A program made the position numbers and the translations under genes. The notes under the pieces are model-generated. The model ran no database searches, was not told the origin of the DNA, and saw nothing but the letters and a program-made list of their open reading frames with translations. A stretch of DNA of 64,000 nt from Paracoccus liaowanqingii (GTDB lineage Bacteria; Pseudomonadota; Alphaproteobacteria; Rhodobacterales; Rhodobacteraceae). The stretch is taken from assembly GCF_004683865.2 (NCBI RefSeq), contig NZ_CP040763.1, positions 1 to 64,000 of the forward strand, read 5' to 3'. Positions 37,343-46,326 of the stretch are shown piece after piece. Numbering within the stretch: position 1 is the first letter of the stretch; the number at the start of each line of letters is the position of its first letter.

Positions 37343-38833
37343 CTATTCGGCGGTCATCGCGTGGTGCATGACGTGGAAGATCACGTTCTGCTCGATCGTG
37401 CCGCCGACCAGATGCGCCCAGGGACCATGCGCATAGAGCGCGACATCGGTGCCCGCATGGGTCTCCGAGTCCATCGGCACCAGCGCCTGCTGCAGATAGT
37501 CGGCGTCCATCGCCTCTTCGTTGCTCACTTCGGGGCGCTCGCCCGAGTAGCTGCCGTCCTCCTGCTCGACCAGGACCGAGCCCGCGCCGTTCAGATAGCC
37601 CGCGACGGTGTAGGGCTTGCCGTCGGCGGCCAGTTCCGGCTCTCCGGTATGCTCGACGCCCGCGTCGTTGATGCCCATGCACAGCCCGGTGATGTCCGAG
37701 CCGCGCCCGCAATAGCCGTTGAAGGCGATGGCATGCTCATGGTCGGCGGTGACCAGGATCAGCGTGTCGGTGTCGTCGACCATGTCGATGGCGGTCTGCA
37801 CGGCCTCGGCAAAGGCCACGCCGTCGGTCAGCACGCGGTGCAGGTTGCCCCCGTGGTTGGCATGGTCCACGCGACCCGCCTCGATCGAGAGGAAATAGCC
37901 CTCTTCGTTGGCCGACAGGCGCTCGATCGCGGCCGAGGTCATCTCGGCCAGCGAGGGCTCGCCGGTGCGGTCATACTCGTACTGCATGTGCGAGGCCTCG
38001 AAGAGGCCCAGGACCGGGCCGTCGCCGGCCTCGAGCGCGGCGAAACCCTCGTCGTTCCAGACATACTGGCCGCCAAGCGCGGTGATTTCCTCGACCAGGT
38101 TGCGGCCGTCGGTGCGGGTGCCGGTGCGGCCCTCGTCATCGGTCACGTCGGTGGGCAGGAAATGCTGGCGCCCGCCGCCCATGGCCAGGTCGATCAGCCC
38201 GGCCTCCATCGCGTCGAACAGCTGCGCCGCGATGTCCTTCTGCGTGTCGCAGCCCTCGGGCAGCAGGCTGTCGTCCTCCCAGTCCCGGTTGGCGGTGGCG
38301 GCATAGGCCGCCGCCGGGGTCGCGTGGGTCAGGCGCGCGGTCGAGATCACGCCGATCGACTTGCCCATCTGGTCGGCGATCTGCGTCAGGGTGGTCAGCT
38401 CGTTGCCGGGCAGATTGGCGCAATCGCCCACGGCCACGTCGCCATCGACGTTGATCATGGTGTTCTTGCTTTTCACGCCGGTCAGCATGGCCGAGGCGGT
38501 GGGCGCCGAATCCGGCGTCTGGCCGTTGACCGTGTAGGTCTTGACCAGCGCCATGTTCGGGAACGCCTCGTAGGGCAGGACATGGTCGTCGCCCAGGCCC
38601 CCGGCCTGCTGGCCCGCGAACAGCCGGATCGCATAGTTGGTCCCGACCCCGTTGCCGTCGGCGTTGAACAGGATGATGTTGCGCGCCCGGTTGGTGTTGG
38701 GCTGCAGCGCCAGGCGCTGCTCGATCGTGGCCTGGCCCGCGGTGAACCAGTCGCTGTCGGCTTGCGAGATGTCCTGCGCCACGGCGCCGGAGGCGGTCAT
38801 CGCCGCGATGACGGCAAGGGCGGAAGTCTTCAT
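37343..38833 (-). CDS. phoA: alkaline phosphatase
   Basis: A 496-residue secreted alkaline phosphatase that releases phosphate from monoesters in the periplasm. A signal peptide covers residues 1-19 (ending SGAVA). The catalytic serine is in QTPDSAPTAS (Ser109), metal ligands in LFNADGNGVG, VDHANHGGNLHR and TADHEHAI. The ATG at 38833 has GGAG eight bases upstream; an ATG two codons earlier has poor spacing. A Pho-box-like site lies 52-69 bases upstream, so PhoB control under phosphate starvation is likely. It is a single gene. Confidence 0.94.
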   Translation of the reverse strand: MKTSALAVIAAMTASGAVAQDISQADSDWFTAGQATIEQRLALQPNTNRARNIILFNADGNGVGTNYAIRLFAGQQAGGLGDDHVLPYEAFPNMALVKTYTVNGQTPDSAPTASAMLTGVKSKNTMINVDGDVAVGDCANLPGNELTTLTQIADQMGKSIGVISTARLTHATPAAAYAATANRDWEDDSLLPEGCDTQKDIAAQLFDAMEAGLIDLAMGGGRQHFLPTDVTDDEGRTGTRTDGRNLVEEITALGGQYVWNDEGFAALEAGDGPVLGLFEASHMQYEYDRTGEPSLAEMTSAAIERLSANEEGYFLSIEAGRVDHANHGGNLHRVLTDGVAFAEAVQTAIDMVDDTDTLILVTADHEHAIAFNGYCGRGSDITGLCMGINDAGVEHTGEPELAADGKPYTVAGYLNGAGSVLVEQEDGSYSGERPEVSNEEAMDADYLQQALVPMDSETHAGTDVALYAHGPWAHLVGGTIEQNVIFHVMHHAMTAE

Positions 38834-38884
38834 GTGCATGGCTCCATCAGATCGATTCCTGTGGAGCCTGCTTAGCGGGGCTTT

Positions 38885-38902
38885 GTCGCAGATTTGTGAT
38901 GG
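38885..38902 (-). promoter_or_regulatory. Pho box candidate upstream of phoA
   Basis: Read on the minus strand, CCATCACAAATCTGCGAC matches the 18-base Pho box CTGTCATAWAWCTGTCAY at 13 positions, including the central AAATCTG. Placement directly before phoA supports it. Confidence 0.6.
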
Positions 38903-38953
38903 CGCGCGATTTTCTGCCGTCAGGTCAGTGAGTTATAGTATCACATCAGCGGG

Positions 38954-39712
38954 CTAGTTTCCCGCGCGCAGGGCCGGCAGGCCGACGCCGGTCGCCTCGA
39001 ACCCGCCATCCGCCGCCAGCACCTGGCCGGTGATGTAGGACGCCTGGTCGCTGCACAGGAAGGCGATGGCCTGGGCGATCTCGTCCTCGCGGCCATAGCG
39101 GTTCAGGGGGATCGCGTCGTGATAGGCGGCGCGGATCGCGGGGCTGTGGACGGCCAGGGCCAGCTTGGTGTCGACCGGCCCGGGGGCCACGCAATTGGCG
39201 CGGATGCCCTGCTGGCCCAACTCCGCCGCCTGCTGGCGCGTCAGGTGGATCACCGCCGCCTTGGAGGTGCCATAGGCCACCCGCAGCGTGCTGGCCCTGA
39301 GCCCCGAGATCGAGGCCACGTTCACGATGGCCCCGCCCGCACGCGCCAGATGCGGGATCGCCGCTTGCGAGCACAGGAACACCCCGTCCAGATTGACCGA
39401 CATGATGCGGCGCCAGGTCTGCAGGTCCGTCTCGGCCATGGGGCGGAAATCGGCGATGCCCGCATTGTTGACCAGCGCGTCGATCCGCCCCGACCACGCC
39501 ACCGCCCCCTCGATCATGGCCGAGACCTGATCGGGGTCGGACACGTCGCAGGGAATGGCCTTGGCGTCCGCAAAACTGCCCACGACGCGGGACAGCTCGT
39601 CCCCGTCGATATCGGCAAGCACGACGCGCCAGCCGCGCTCGGACAGCAGCCGCGCGGTGGCCAGTCCGATGCCGCGCGCGGCCCCGGTGATGAGGACGGT
39701 CTTCTGGGTCAT
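38954..39712 (-). CDS. SDR family oxidoreductase, TRAP-2 operon
   Basis: A 252-residue classical short-chain dehydrogenase with NAD(P) motif TGAARGIGLA (residues 9-18), NNAG, catalytic Ser in NVASISG and YGTSK. The C-terminal ITGQVLAADGGF is typical. It is the last gene of the dctP-dctQ-dctM operon (27-base gap after dctM), so it probably oxidises a hydroxyl on the imported acid or its CoA ester. A longer reading frame upstream overlaps dctM and is rejected. Confidence 0.88.
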   Translation of the reverse strand: MTQKTVLITGAARGIGLATARLLSERGWRVVLADIDGDELSRVVGSFADAKAIPCDVSDPDQVSAMIEGAVAWSGRIDALVNNAGIADFRPMAETDLQTWRRIMSVNLDGVFLCSQAAIPHLARAGGAIVNVASISGLRASTLRVAYGTSKAAVIHLTRQQAAELGQQGIRANCVAPGPVDTKLALAVHSPAIRAAYHDAIPLNRYGREDEIAQAIAFLCSDQASYITGQVLAADGGFEATGVGLPALRAGN

Positions 39713-39738
39713 GTCGTCTCCTTCGCCCCGAGGGGGGT

Positions 39739-41079
39739 CTATCTCAGCCAATGGACCAGCCACAGCGACAGGCCGGGCAGGGCGGCCACGACCGCCAGGC
39801 CCACCAGCGCGGCGATCAGGAAGGGGACGGCGCCCCGGGCCACGCGCTCGATCGACAGATGCGCCACGTTGGCGGCCACGAACAGGTTGACGCCGACCGG
39901 CGGCGTGATCAAGCCGATGGCCAGGTTGATCATCACCACGACGCCGAACCAGACCGGATCCCAGCCCAGCTCGTGCATGACCGGCAGGACGATGGGCAGG
40001 GTGATGAACATCACCGTGATGGCATCCATGAACATGCCCGCGATCAGCAGGATCAGCATGATGACCAGCAGGATCACCCACGGGTTCTCGCTGATGCCCA
40101 GCAGGCCGCCGGAATAGGTGCTGACCAGATCCTCGACCGTTATGACCCATCCGAACAGCCCCGCATAGGCCACGATCAGCATCACCGTGGCCGAAGACCC
40201 CGCCGCATCCGCCAGCGTGTCATAGAGCGCGCGCAGCGACAGGCTGCGATAGACCAGCCCGCCCACCAGCAGCGCATAGACGGTGGCCACCAACGCGGCC
40301 TCGGTCGGCGTGAAGATGCCCGAATAGATGCCGCCCAGGATGACCAGCGGGGTCATCAGCCCCCAGAAGCTGTCGCGAAAGCTGCGCCACAGCCGGGTGC
40401 CATAGGGCAGGCCCGCATAGGGGTCGGGGATCATCCCGGCCAGCGCCGGCCCCGCGCCCGCCCCCGCACCCTTGGGGGCGATGAAGGGCAGCACCGCCAG
40501 CATGGTCAGCCCCATGAACAGCCCCGGCAGGATGGCCGCGAGGAACAGTTGCGAGATCGACACCTCGGCGATGACCCCGAACAGCACCAGCCCGATGGAG
40601 GGCGGGATGACGATGGACAGCGCCGCGCCCGCGCAGACGAGGCCCGCGGCATGGGCGCGGGAATAGCCGTTCTCCTCCATGCCCTTGATGATCATCGGCC
40701 CGATGGCCGCGACCGAGGCCGGCCCCGACCCGCTGACCGCCCCCCAGAAGAGGCAGACCACCGTGCCCACCACGCCCATCCCCCCCGGCAGCCCGCCGAC
40801 GAGGACGCGGAAGAAGCGGATCATCCGTTCCGCGATCCCGGTCGAGCCCATCAGCGCGCCCGCCAGGATGAAGAACGGGATCGCCAGCAGCGAATAGCGC
40901 GCGACGCCCGCGGTGATCAGATCGCCCGCCAGATCCAGCCCGAACCCCATCCGCCACATCGCGTACAGCGCCGACAGCCCAAGCGAGAAGGCCACCGGCA
41001 CCCGGATCGCCAGCAGCAAGAAGAACAGCCCGATCATCTGCGTGCCGGGGCCCATCTCAGGCATGCCCATCTCCGGCAT
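39739..41079 (-). CDS. dctM: TRAP transporter large permease (DctM), TRAP-2
   Basis: A 446-residue DctM protein with about twelve membrane helices, with family segments GAVSGSGPASVAAIGPMII and IGLITPPVGVNLFVAANV. The N-terminus before the first helix (MPEMGMPEMGPGTQ) overlaps the dctQ end by 23 bases; an internal ATG at 41037 could be the real start. It forms the Na+-driven carrier with DctQ. The neighbouring CoA ligase, thiolase and IclR regulator suggest an aromatic or branched carboxylate as substrate; inference. Confidence 0.92.
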   Translation of the reverse strand: MPEMGMPEMGPGTQMIGLFFLLLAIRVPVAFSLGLSALYAMWRMGFGLDLAGDLITAGVARYSLLAIPFFILAGALMGSTGIAERMIRFFRVLVGGLPGGMGVVGTVVCLFWGAVSGSGPASVAAIGPMIIKGMEENGYSRAHAAGLVCAGAALSIVIPPSIGLVLFGVIAEVSISQLFLAAILPGLFMGLTMLAVLPFIAPKGAGAGAGPALAGMIPDPYAGLPYGTRLWRSFRDSFWGLMTPLVILGGIYSGIFTPTEAALVATVYALLVGGLVYRSLSLRALYDTLADAAGSSATVMLIVAYAGLFGWVITVEDLVSTYSGGLLGISENPWVILLVIMLILLIAGMFMDAITVMFITLPIVLPVMHELGWDPVWFGVVVMINLAIGLITPPVGVNLFVAANVAHLSIERVARGAVPFLIAALVGLAVVAALPGLSLWLVHWLR

Positions 41080-41551
41080 GATCCGACCCCGCCAGCCGGA
41101 ATTCCTCGACCGTGTGCTGCACGAAGCGCAAGGCGATCAGCAGGAAGGCGAAGGGCACCGCCGCCTGATAATACCAGGTCGGAATGCCAAGGGCATAGGA
41201 GGTCAGCCCGTTGTCATAGAGCGTGGTCAGCGACTGCCATGCCAGCCAGCTGGAGGCCAGCAGCAGCCCCACCGACAGCAGGACCGACAGCAGCACAACC
41301 GCCCGGGCCAGCCCGCGCGGCAGCATCGTCACCACCGCCGTCACCGCCAGATGCTGCCCCTGCCGCGCCGCGATGGCCGCGCCGAAGACGGTCAGCAGCA
41401 AGAAGCCGTTGGTCAGCAGCTCCTCGCTGGAGGCCAGCGAATAGTTGGTGGCATAGCGCACGACCACATTGGCGAACCCAAGCAGGGTCATGCCCAGGAA
41501 CAGGACGGCGCAGATCAGCCTTTCGGCCTCGCGCGACAGAAAGGCGAGCAT
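41057..41551 (-). CDS. dctQ: TRAP transporter small permease (DctQ), TRAP-2
   Basis: A 164-residue protein with four membrane helices, matching the DctQ family (LGFANVVVRYATNYSLAS, then SSEELLTNGFLLLTVFGAA). The ATG at 41551 is chosen because the upstream extension crosses the intercistronic hairpin and is proline/arginine-rich. It sits between dctP and dctM and overlaps the latter. Confidence 0.88.
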   Translation of the reverse strand: MLAFLSREAERLICAVLFLGMTLLGFANVVVRYATNYSLASSEELLTNGFLLLTVFGAAIAARQGQHLAVTAVVTMLPRGLARAVVLLSVLLSVGLLLASSWLAWQSLTTLYDNGLTSYALGIPTWYYQAAVPFAFLLIALRFVQHTVEEFRLAGSDHAGDGHA

Positions 41552-41568
41552 GGGCACCTCGGGGGTAG

Positions 41569-41588
41569 GGGGGGCAGGGCTGCCCCCC
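41569..41588. other. intercistronic stem-loop between dctP and dctQ (TRAP-2)
   Basis: A perfect eight-base stem, GGGGGGCA at 41569-41576 and TGCCCCCC at 41581-41588, with loop GGGC, lies between the dctP stop and dctQ start. It could reduce read-through or protect the dctP message so that the receptor exceeds the permease. Confidence 0.6.
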
Positions 41589-41598
41589 GGCAACGGCC

Positions 41599-42606
41599 TC
41601 AGTCGGCCTGGGCGATGGCCTCGCGGAACGAGGCGACCAGATCGGGGCCGACCCGTTCGGCCCATTGGTCGAAGGCGGGCTGGGTGGCGGTGCGGAAGGC
41701 CTCCAGCTCTTCGGGGGTGGGCTCGTAGACCTCCATCCCCTTCTCGCGCAGGAAGGCAATGCCGGTCTCGGTGCCCTCGCGGGTGATCTGGCGCTGATAG
41801 TCCATCGCCTCGGCCGCGACCTCGCGCAGCATCGCCTGCGTGTCGGCGTCATAGGCGTCGAACTTCTCCCTGGACATGCCCAAAAAGATCGGATCGTAGG
41901 AATAGTGCCAGGCGGTCAGGTGCGACTGCACCTCGTAGACCTGCTGGGGGATGATCACCGCGCCGATGGGGTTTTCCTGCCCGTCGACCACGCCCTGCTG
42001 CAGGGCGGTCATCGTCTCGGTCCACTGCATCTGCTGGGGATTGGCGCCAAGCGCGTTCATCACGTCGATATACATCGGCCCCGCGACGCGCATGTTCAGC
42101 CCGCGCATGTCCTCGGGCGAGCGGATCGGGCGGGTGTTGTTCGTGACCTCGCGAAAGCCGTTCTCGCCCCAAGCCAGGACCTCGATGCCCTTCTCGCGCA
42201 GGATGTCGCGCAGCGCCTCGGCCGGGCCGCCATCGGCGGTGGTCGCATCGACCTGCGCATAGTTCTCGTACAGGTAGGGCAGCGAGAACACCGCCATCTC
42301 CTGCACCAGCGGGGTGACGTTGATGGCCGAGGTCATCACGAAATCCAGCGCGCCCCGGCCCACCATGTCGGCCTGCCGCATCTGGTCGCCGCCCGCCAGC
42401 TGGGCGTTGGGGAACACCCGCAGCGCCATCTCGCCCTCGGTGCGCTCGGCCAGCAGTTCGCCGAAACGCTCGGCCCCTTGGTGCCAGGTCGTGCCGTCGC
42501 CCGTGTTGTGCGACAGGCGCAGCGTCTCGGCCAGGGCCGTCCCCGCGCCCAGGCTTGACACCAGTGCCGTGGCCAGCGCCAGCCGTCCCCATCCCGTCCG
42601 TTGCAT
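41599..42606 (-). CDS. dctP: TRAP transporter substrate-binding protein (DctP), TRAP-2
   Basis: A 335-residue periplasmic receptor with a signal peptide (residues 1-26, ending GTALA) and the DctP motifs GENGFREVTNNTRPIRSP and VVDGQENPIGAVI. It is the first gene of the operon and diverges from an IclR regulator, with tandem palindromes in the 140-base promoter gap. Its ligand is probably an organic acid activated by the CoA ligase encoded on the other strand. Confidence 0.92.
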   Translation of the reverse strand: MQRTGWGRLALATALVSSLGAGTALAETLRLSHNTGDGTTWHQGAERFGELLAERTEGEMALRVFPNAQLAGGDQMRQADMVGRGALDFVMTSAINVTPLVQEMAVFSLPYLYENYAQVDATTADGGPAEALRDILREKGIEVLAWGENGFREVTNNTRPIRSPEDMRGLNMRVAGPMYIDVMNALGANPQQMQWTETMTALQQGVVDGQENPIGAVIIPQQVYEVQSHLTAWHYSYDPIFLGMSREKFDAYDADTQAMLREVAAEAMDYQRQITREGTETGIAFLREKGMEVYEPTPEELEAFRTATQPAFDQWAERVGPDLVASFREAIAQAD

Positions 42607-42677
42607 CGCATCCTCCCGTCAGATCCCGGCCACCCTCCCGTGGCGTTGGTTCACATCATGGTGCGGTGTTTCGCCGT

Positions 42678-42699
42678 CTTGCAAGAAAAAACTTGCAAG
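42678..42699. promoter_or_regulatory. tandem palindromic operator between dctP and IclR genes
   Basis: Two identical palindromes CTTGCAAG, at 42678-42685 and 42692-42699, are separated by a run of six A. Each equals its own reverse complement. They sit 48 bases before the IclR start and 72 bases before the dctP start, an ideal place for IclR control of both divergent operons. Confidence 0.65.
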
Positions 42700-42746
42700 C
42701 CTGCCGCGGTCGCGGCCATCCTTTGCCCAGACCCGGGGATTTCCGC

Positions 42747-43568
42747 ATGACGCCGCAGCTTTCACTGATCCAGCATATGGACCCCCGCGACGGCAATGGC
42801 ACGCAAAGCGTGGACCGCGCGCTGATGCTGCTGCAGCGCCTCGGGGCCGAGGGGCGGACGCTGGCGGCGCTTGTCTCGGACACGGGACTGAACAAGGCCA
42901 CCGTGCGGCGGCTGCTGCTGGCGCTGATCCGGGCGGGGCTGGTCGAACAGGACGAGGCCCGCCGCACCTATCACCTGGGCGAACAGATGCAGGTGCTGGG
43001 CGCGCAGGCCGCCCGCCGCCCGGGCCTGATGGCGGCAGCGGGCGAAAGCGTGATTCGGCTGGCGCAGGTCACCGGCGACGCGGCCCTGCTGTCGGTGCGG
43101 CGCGGGGCCAGCGCGCTGTGCCTGATGCGCGAGGAGGGCAGCCACCCGCTGCGCAGCCACGCGCTGGTGGCGGGGCAGAGCCATCCCCTGGGCGTCGGCG
43201 CGGGGTCGCTGGCAATGCTGGCCAGCCTGCCCGACGATCAGGTGGCGACCGTGCTGTCGGCCATCGCCCCCGCCCTGGCCGAGCGCTATCCGAACTTGCC
43301 GCCCGACCGCCTAGAGGCCATGGTTGCCCGGACCCGGGCCGAGGGTGTGGCGCTGAACCCCGGCCTGGTGCTGGAGGGGTCCTGGGGCCTGGGCATCGCG
43401 CTGTACCATCCGGGCGGCGGGCTGGCGGGCGCGCTGTCCATCGCGGCGGTCGAGGCGCGGATGCGCGCCGACCGCCTGCCCGACCTGATCCACGCGCTGC
43501 GGGCCGAGGCCGCGCGCATCCAAACACGACTGGCGCAGACCGCGCCCCGCCCAGGGAGAGAGACATGA
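42747..43568 (+). CDS. IclR-family transcriptional regulator
   Basis: A 273-residue regulator with an N-terminal winged helix (residues ~18-80, GTQSVDRALMLLQRLGAEGR and LNKATVRRLLLALIRAGL) and a C-terminal GAF-like IclR ligand domain ending in LAGALSIAAVEARM. IclR proteins commonly control aromatic and short-chain acid pathways. The start lies after the palindromic region, and the stop overlaps the thiolase start (ATGA), so the regulator is cotranscribed with the genes it probably controls. Confidence 0.9.
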   Translation: MTPQLSLIQHMDPRDGNGTQSVDRALMLLQRLGAEGRTLAALVSDTGLNKATVRRLLLALIRAGLVEQDEARRTYHLGEQMQVLGAQAARRPGLMAAAGESVIRLAQVTGDAALLSVRRGASALCLMREEGSHPLRSHALVAGQSHPLGVGAGSLAMLASLPDDQVATVLSAIAPALAERYPNLPPDRLEAMVARTRAEGVALNPGLVLEGSWGLGIALYHPGGGLAGALSIAAVEARMRADRLPDLIHALRAEAARIQTRLAQTAPRPGRET

Positions 43569-44734
43569 CCGACCCGATGATCGTCGGCTGGAGCCATACG
43601 CGCTTCGGCAAATCCGATGCCCCCGACACCGAGGCGCTGATGGCCGAGGCCGTTCCCGCCGCGCTGGAGCATGCGGGCATCACCGCCGCCGATGTCGACG
43701 GCATCTTCACCGGCGTCTTCAACAACGGCTTCTCGCGCCAGGATTTCCAGGCGGCGCTGGTCGGCATGGCGGTCCCCGACCTGGCCCATGTGCCCGCCAC
43801 GCGGTTCGAGAATGCCTGCGCCACCGGCTCTGCCGCGCTGCACGGGGCGATGGACTTCATCGCCGCCGGGCGGGGCCGGATCGCGCTGGTGGTGGGGGCC
43901 GAGAAGATGACCGCCACCCCCACGGCCGAGGTGGGCGACATCCTGCTGGGCGCCAGCTACCGCGCCGAGGAGGCCGAGGTCGATGCGGGCTTCGCGGGCC
44001 TCTTCGGGCAGATCGCGGCGGGCTATTTCCAGCGCCACGGCGACCGGTCGGAAGAGCTGGCGATGATCGCCGCCAAGAACCACGAGAACGGGATGCGCAA
44101 TCCCTATGCCCACATGCAGAAGGATCTGGGGCTGGCCTTCTGCAATACCATCTCGGACCGCAACCCCCGCGTGGCGGGGCCCCTGCGGCGCAGCGACTGC
44201 TCGCTGATCTCGGACGGGGCGGCGGTGCTGGTGCTGGCCGATGCCGAGACGGCGGCGGGCCTGTCCCGCGCCATCGCCTTTCGCGCGCGCGCGCAGGCCA
44301 ATGACGCGCTGGCCCTGTCGCGCCGCGACGTGCTGGAGTTCCGCGGCGCCCGCGCCGCATGGGCCGCAGCCCTGGCGCAGGCGGGTGTCACGCTGGACGA
44401 CCTGTCGCTGGTCGAGACGCATGACTGCTTCACCATCGCCGAGATGCTGGAATATGAGGCGATGGGCTTGGCCGAGCCCGGCCAGGGCCACCGCGTCATC
44501 CGCGAGGGCGTGACCCGGCGCGAGGGGCGGCTGCCCGTCAACCTGTCGGGCGGGCTGAAATCCAAGGGCCATCCGATCGGCGCGACCGGCGTGTCGCAGC
44601 ATGTGATGGCCGCGATGCAGCTGGCGGGCGAGGCGGGCGAGATGCAGCTGCCCGGCGCGACCATGGCCGGGGTCTTCAACATGGGCGGCGCGGCGGTCAC
44701 GAACTACGTCTCGATCCTGGAGCGGGTGAGGTGA
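43565..44734 (+). CDS. thiolase-family protein (SCP-x/acetyl-CoA acetyltransferase type)
   Basis: A 389-residue thiolase-superfamily enzyme that cleaves or forms beta-ketoacyl-CoA. The nucleophile Cys85 is in RFENACATGSAALHG; the second-site His is in SKGHPIGATG; the C-terminal segment is GGAAVTNYVSIL. The classic C-terminal catalytic Cys motif is replaced, as in the SCP-x-like group. It starts in the IclR stop (ATGA) and ends in the ligase start (GTGA), so three genes are coupled. Probably the last step in degrading the acid activated by the ligase. Confidence 0.85.
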   Translation: MTDPMIVGWSHTRFGKSDAPDTEALMAEAVPAALEHAGITAADVDGIFTGVFNNGFSRQDFQAALVGMAVPDLAHVPATRFENACATGSAALHGAMDFIAAGRGRIALVVGAEKMTATPTAEVGDILLGASYRAEEAEVDAGFAGLFGQIAAGYFQRHGDRSEELAMIAAKNHENGMRNPYAHMQKDLGLAFCNTISDRNPRVAGPLRRSDCSLISDGAAVLVLADAETAAGLSRAIAFRARAQANDALALSRRDVLEFRGARAAWAAALAQAGVTLDDLSLVETHDCFTIAEMLEYEAMGLAEPGQGHRVIREGVTRREGRLPVNLSGGLKSKGHPIGATGVSQHVMAAMQLAGEAGEMQLPGATMAGVFNMGGAAVTNYVSILERVR

Positions 44735-46320
44735 CGCCCGTATCCGACCGGGTGATGAACCTGTGCCATTTCCTGACCCAGAACGCCCGCCGCCTGCCCG
44801 ACGCGCCCGCGTTGATCCATGGCGAGCGGGTCACGACCTGGGCGCAGATGCAGGCGCGGGTGGGGGCGCTGGCCCATGCGCTGGTCCAGGATTACGGCCT
44901 GGCCAAGGGCGACCGGGTTCTGGTGCAATCGGCCAACTGCCTGCAGATGTTCGAGACGATGTTCGCCTGCTGGCGCGTGGGCGCGGTCTGGGTGCCCGCC
45001 AATTTTCGCCTCTCGCCCGATGATCTGGCCTTCCTCGCGCAGTCGTCTGGCGCGAGGTTGATGATCTGCGGGGCCGAGTTCACCGCCCATGCCAGCGCCT
45101 GCGCGCCGCATGTTCCCGCGATCATCCCCATCGGCCCATCCCCCCTCGGCCCCGACCATGACGCGCTGATCGCCCGCCACATGGGCGCCATGCCGCCCGA
45201 GGCGCAGGTCGTGCGCGACGATCCGGCGTGGTTCTTCTACACCTCGGGCACGACGGGCCGCCCCAAGGCCGCCGTGCTGACCCATGGGCAGATGGCCTTC
45301 GTGGTCACCAACCACCTGTGCGATCTGATGCCCGGCACGACGGAATCCGACGCCTCGCTGGTGGTGGCGCCGCTGTCGCATGGCGCGGGCATCCACCAGC
45401 TGACGCAGGTCGCGCGCGGCGTGCCCACGATCCTGCCCGAGGGCGAGCGCTTCGATCCCGCCGAGATCTGGGCGCTGGTCCAGCGCCACCGGGTGACGAA
45501 CATGTTCACCGTCCCCACCATCGTCAAGCTGCTGGTCGAGGATGCGTCGGTCGACCGCGTCGATCATTCCAGCCTGCGCTATGTCATCTATGCGGGCGCG
45601 CCCATGTACCGCGCCGACCAGATCCGCGCGCTGGACAAGCTGGGCCCGGTGCTGGTCCAGTATTTCGGTCTGGGCGAGGTGACCGGCGCGATCACCGTCC
45701 TGCCGCCCGCGCATCATTCGCCCGACGACGCCGCGATGCGCATCGGCACCTGCGGGCTGGCCCGCACCGGCATGCAGGTGCAGGTGCAGGACGCCCAAGG
45801 GGTCGAGCTGCCCCCGGGCGAGACCGGAGAGATCGCGGTGATCGGCCCCGCGGTCTTCGCGGGCTATCACGACAATGCAGCCGCAAACGGAAAATCCTTC
45901 CGCGACGGCTGGTTCCTGACCGGCGACCTGGGGCACATGGACGACCAGGGATTTCTGTACCTGACGGGCCGGGAATCCGACATGTACATCTCGGGCGGCT
46001 CGAACATCCATCCGCGCGAGGTCGAGGAAAAGCTGCTGACCCATCCCGATCTGGCCGAGGCGATCGTGCTGGGCGCCCCCGATCCGGTCTGGGGCGAGGC
46101 GGGGCTGGCGGTCTGCGTGGCCCGCCCCGGGACGGCGCCCGATCCGCAGGCGGTGCTGGCCTGGCTGGCGCCCAAGCTTGCGCGCTACAAGCTGCCCAAG
46201 CGGCTGCTGATCTGGGAGGCGCTGCCGAAATCGGCCTATGGCAAGATCACCCGGAAGATGATCCGCGACGAGCTGATCGTGCGCGGCGACTGGCCCCTGG
46301 ACCCGGCCCGGGCGGGCTGA
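44731..46320 (+). CDS. AMP-dependent acyl-CoA synthetase
   Basis: A 529-residue adenylate-forming CoA ligase. The P-loop motif FFYTSGTTGRPKAAVLTHGQ lies near residues 168-187, the A5-type motif YFGLGEVTGA near 310, the hinge TGDLGHMDDQGF near 396, and the catalytic Lys near the end in PKSAYGKITRKM. It activates an organic acid to its CoA thioester. The GTG start at 44731 overlaps the thiolase stop. The acid is probably the one brought in by TRAP-2. Confidence 0.92.
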   Translation: MTPVSDRVMNLCHFLTQNARRLPDAPALIHGERVTTWAQMQARVGALAHALVQDYGLAKGDRVLVQSANCLQMFETMFACWRVGAVWVPANFRLSPDDLAFLAQSSGARLMICGAEFTAHASACAPHVPAIIPIGPSPLGPDHDALIARHMGAMPPEAQVVRDDPAWFFYTSGTTGRPKAAVLTHGQMAFVVTNHLCDLMPGTTESDASLVVAPLSHGAGIHQLTQVARGVPTILPEGERFDPAEIWALVQRHRVTNMFTVPTIVKLLVEDASVDRVDHSSLRYVIYAGAPMYRADQIRALDKLGPVLVQYFGLGEVTGAITVLPPAHHSPDDAAMRIGTCGLARTGMQVQVQDAQGVELPPGETGEIAVIGPAVFAGYHDNAAANGKSFRDGWFLTGDLGHMDDQGFLYLTGRESDMYISGGSNIHPREVEEKLLTHPDLAEAIVLGAPDPVWGEAGLAVCVARPGTAPDPQAVLAWLAPKLARYKLPKRLLIWEALPKSAYGKITRKMIRDELIVRGDWPLDPARAG

Positions 46321-46326
46321 GGGGCG

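Noticed and set aside
37343..37343. GC palindrome CCTGCGCAGG just after phoA (near 37308) as a phoA terminator
   Set aside because: No usable loop; the nearby minus-strand T-run is not adjacent to a convincing stem, so it was not listed.
39751..41568. 605-residue plus-strand frame across dctM/dctQ of TRAP-2
   Set aside because: His/Gln/Arg-rich antisense shadow of membrane-protein codons.
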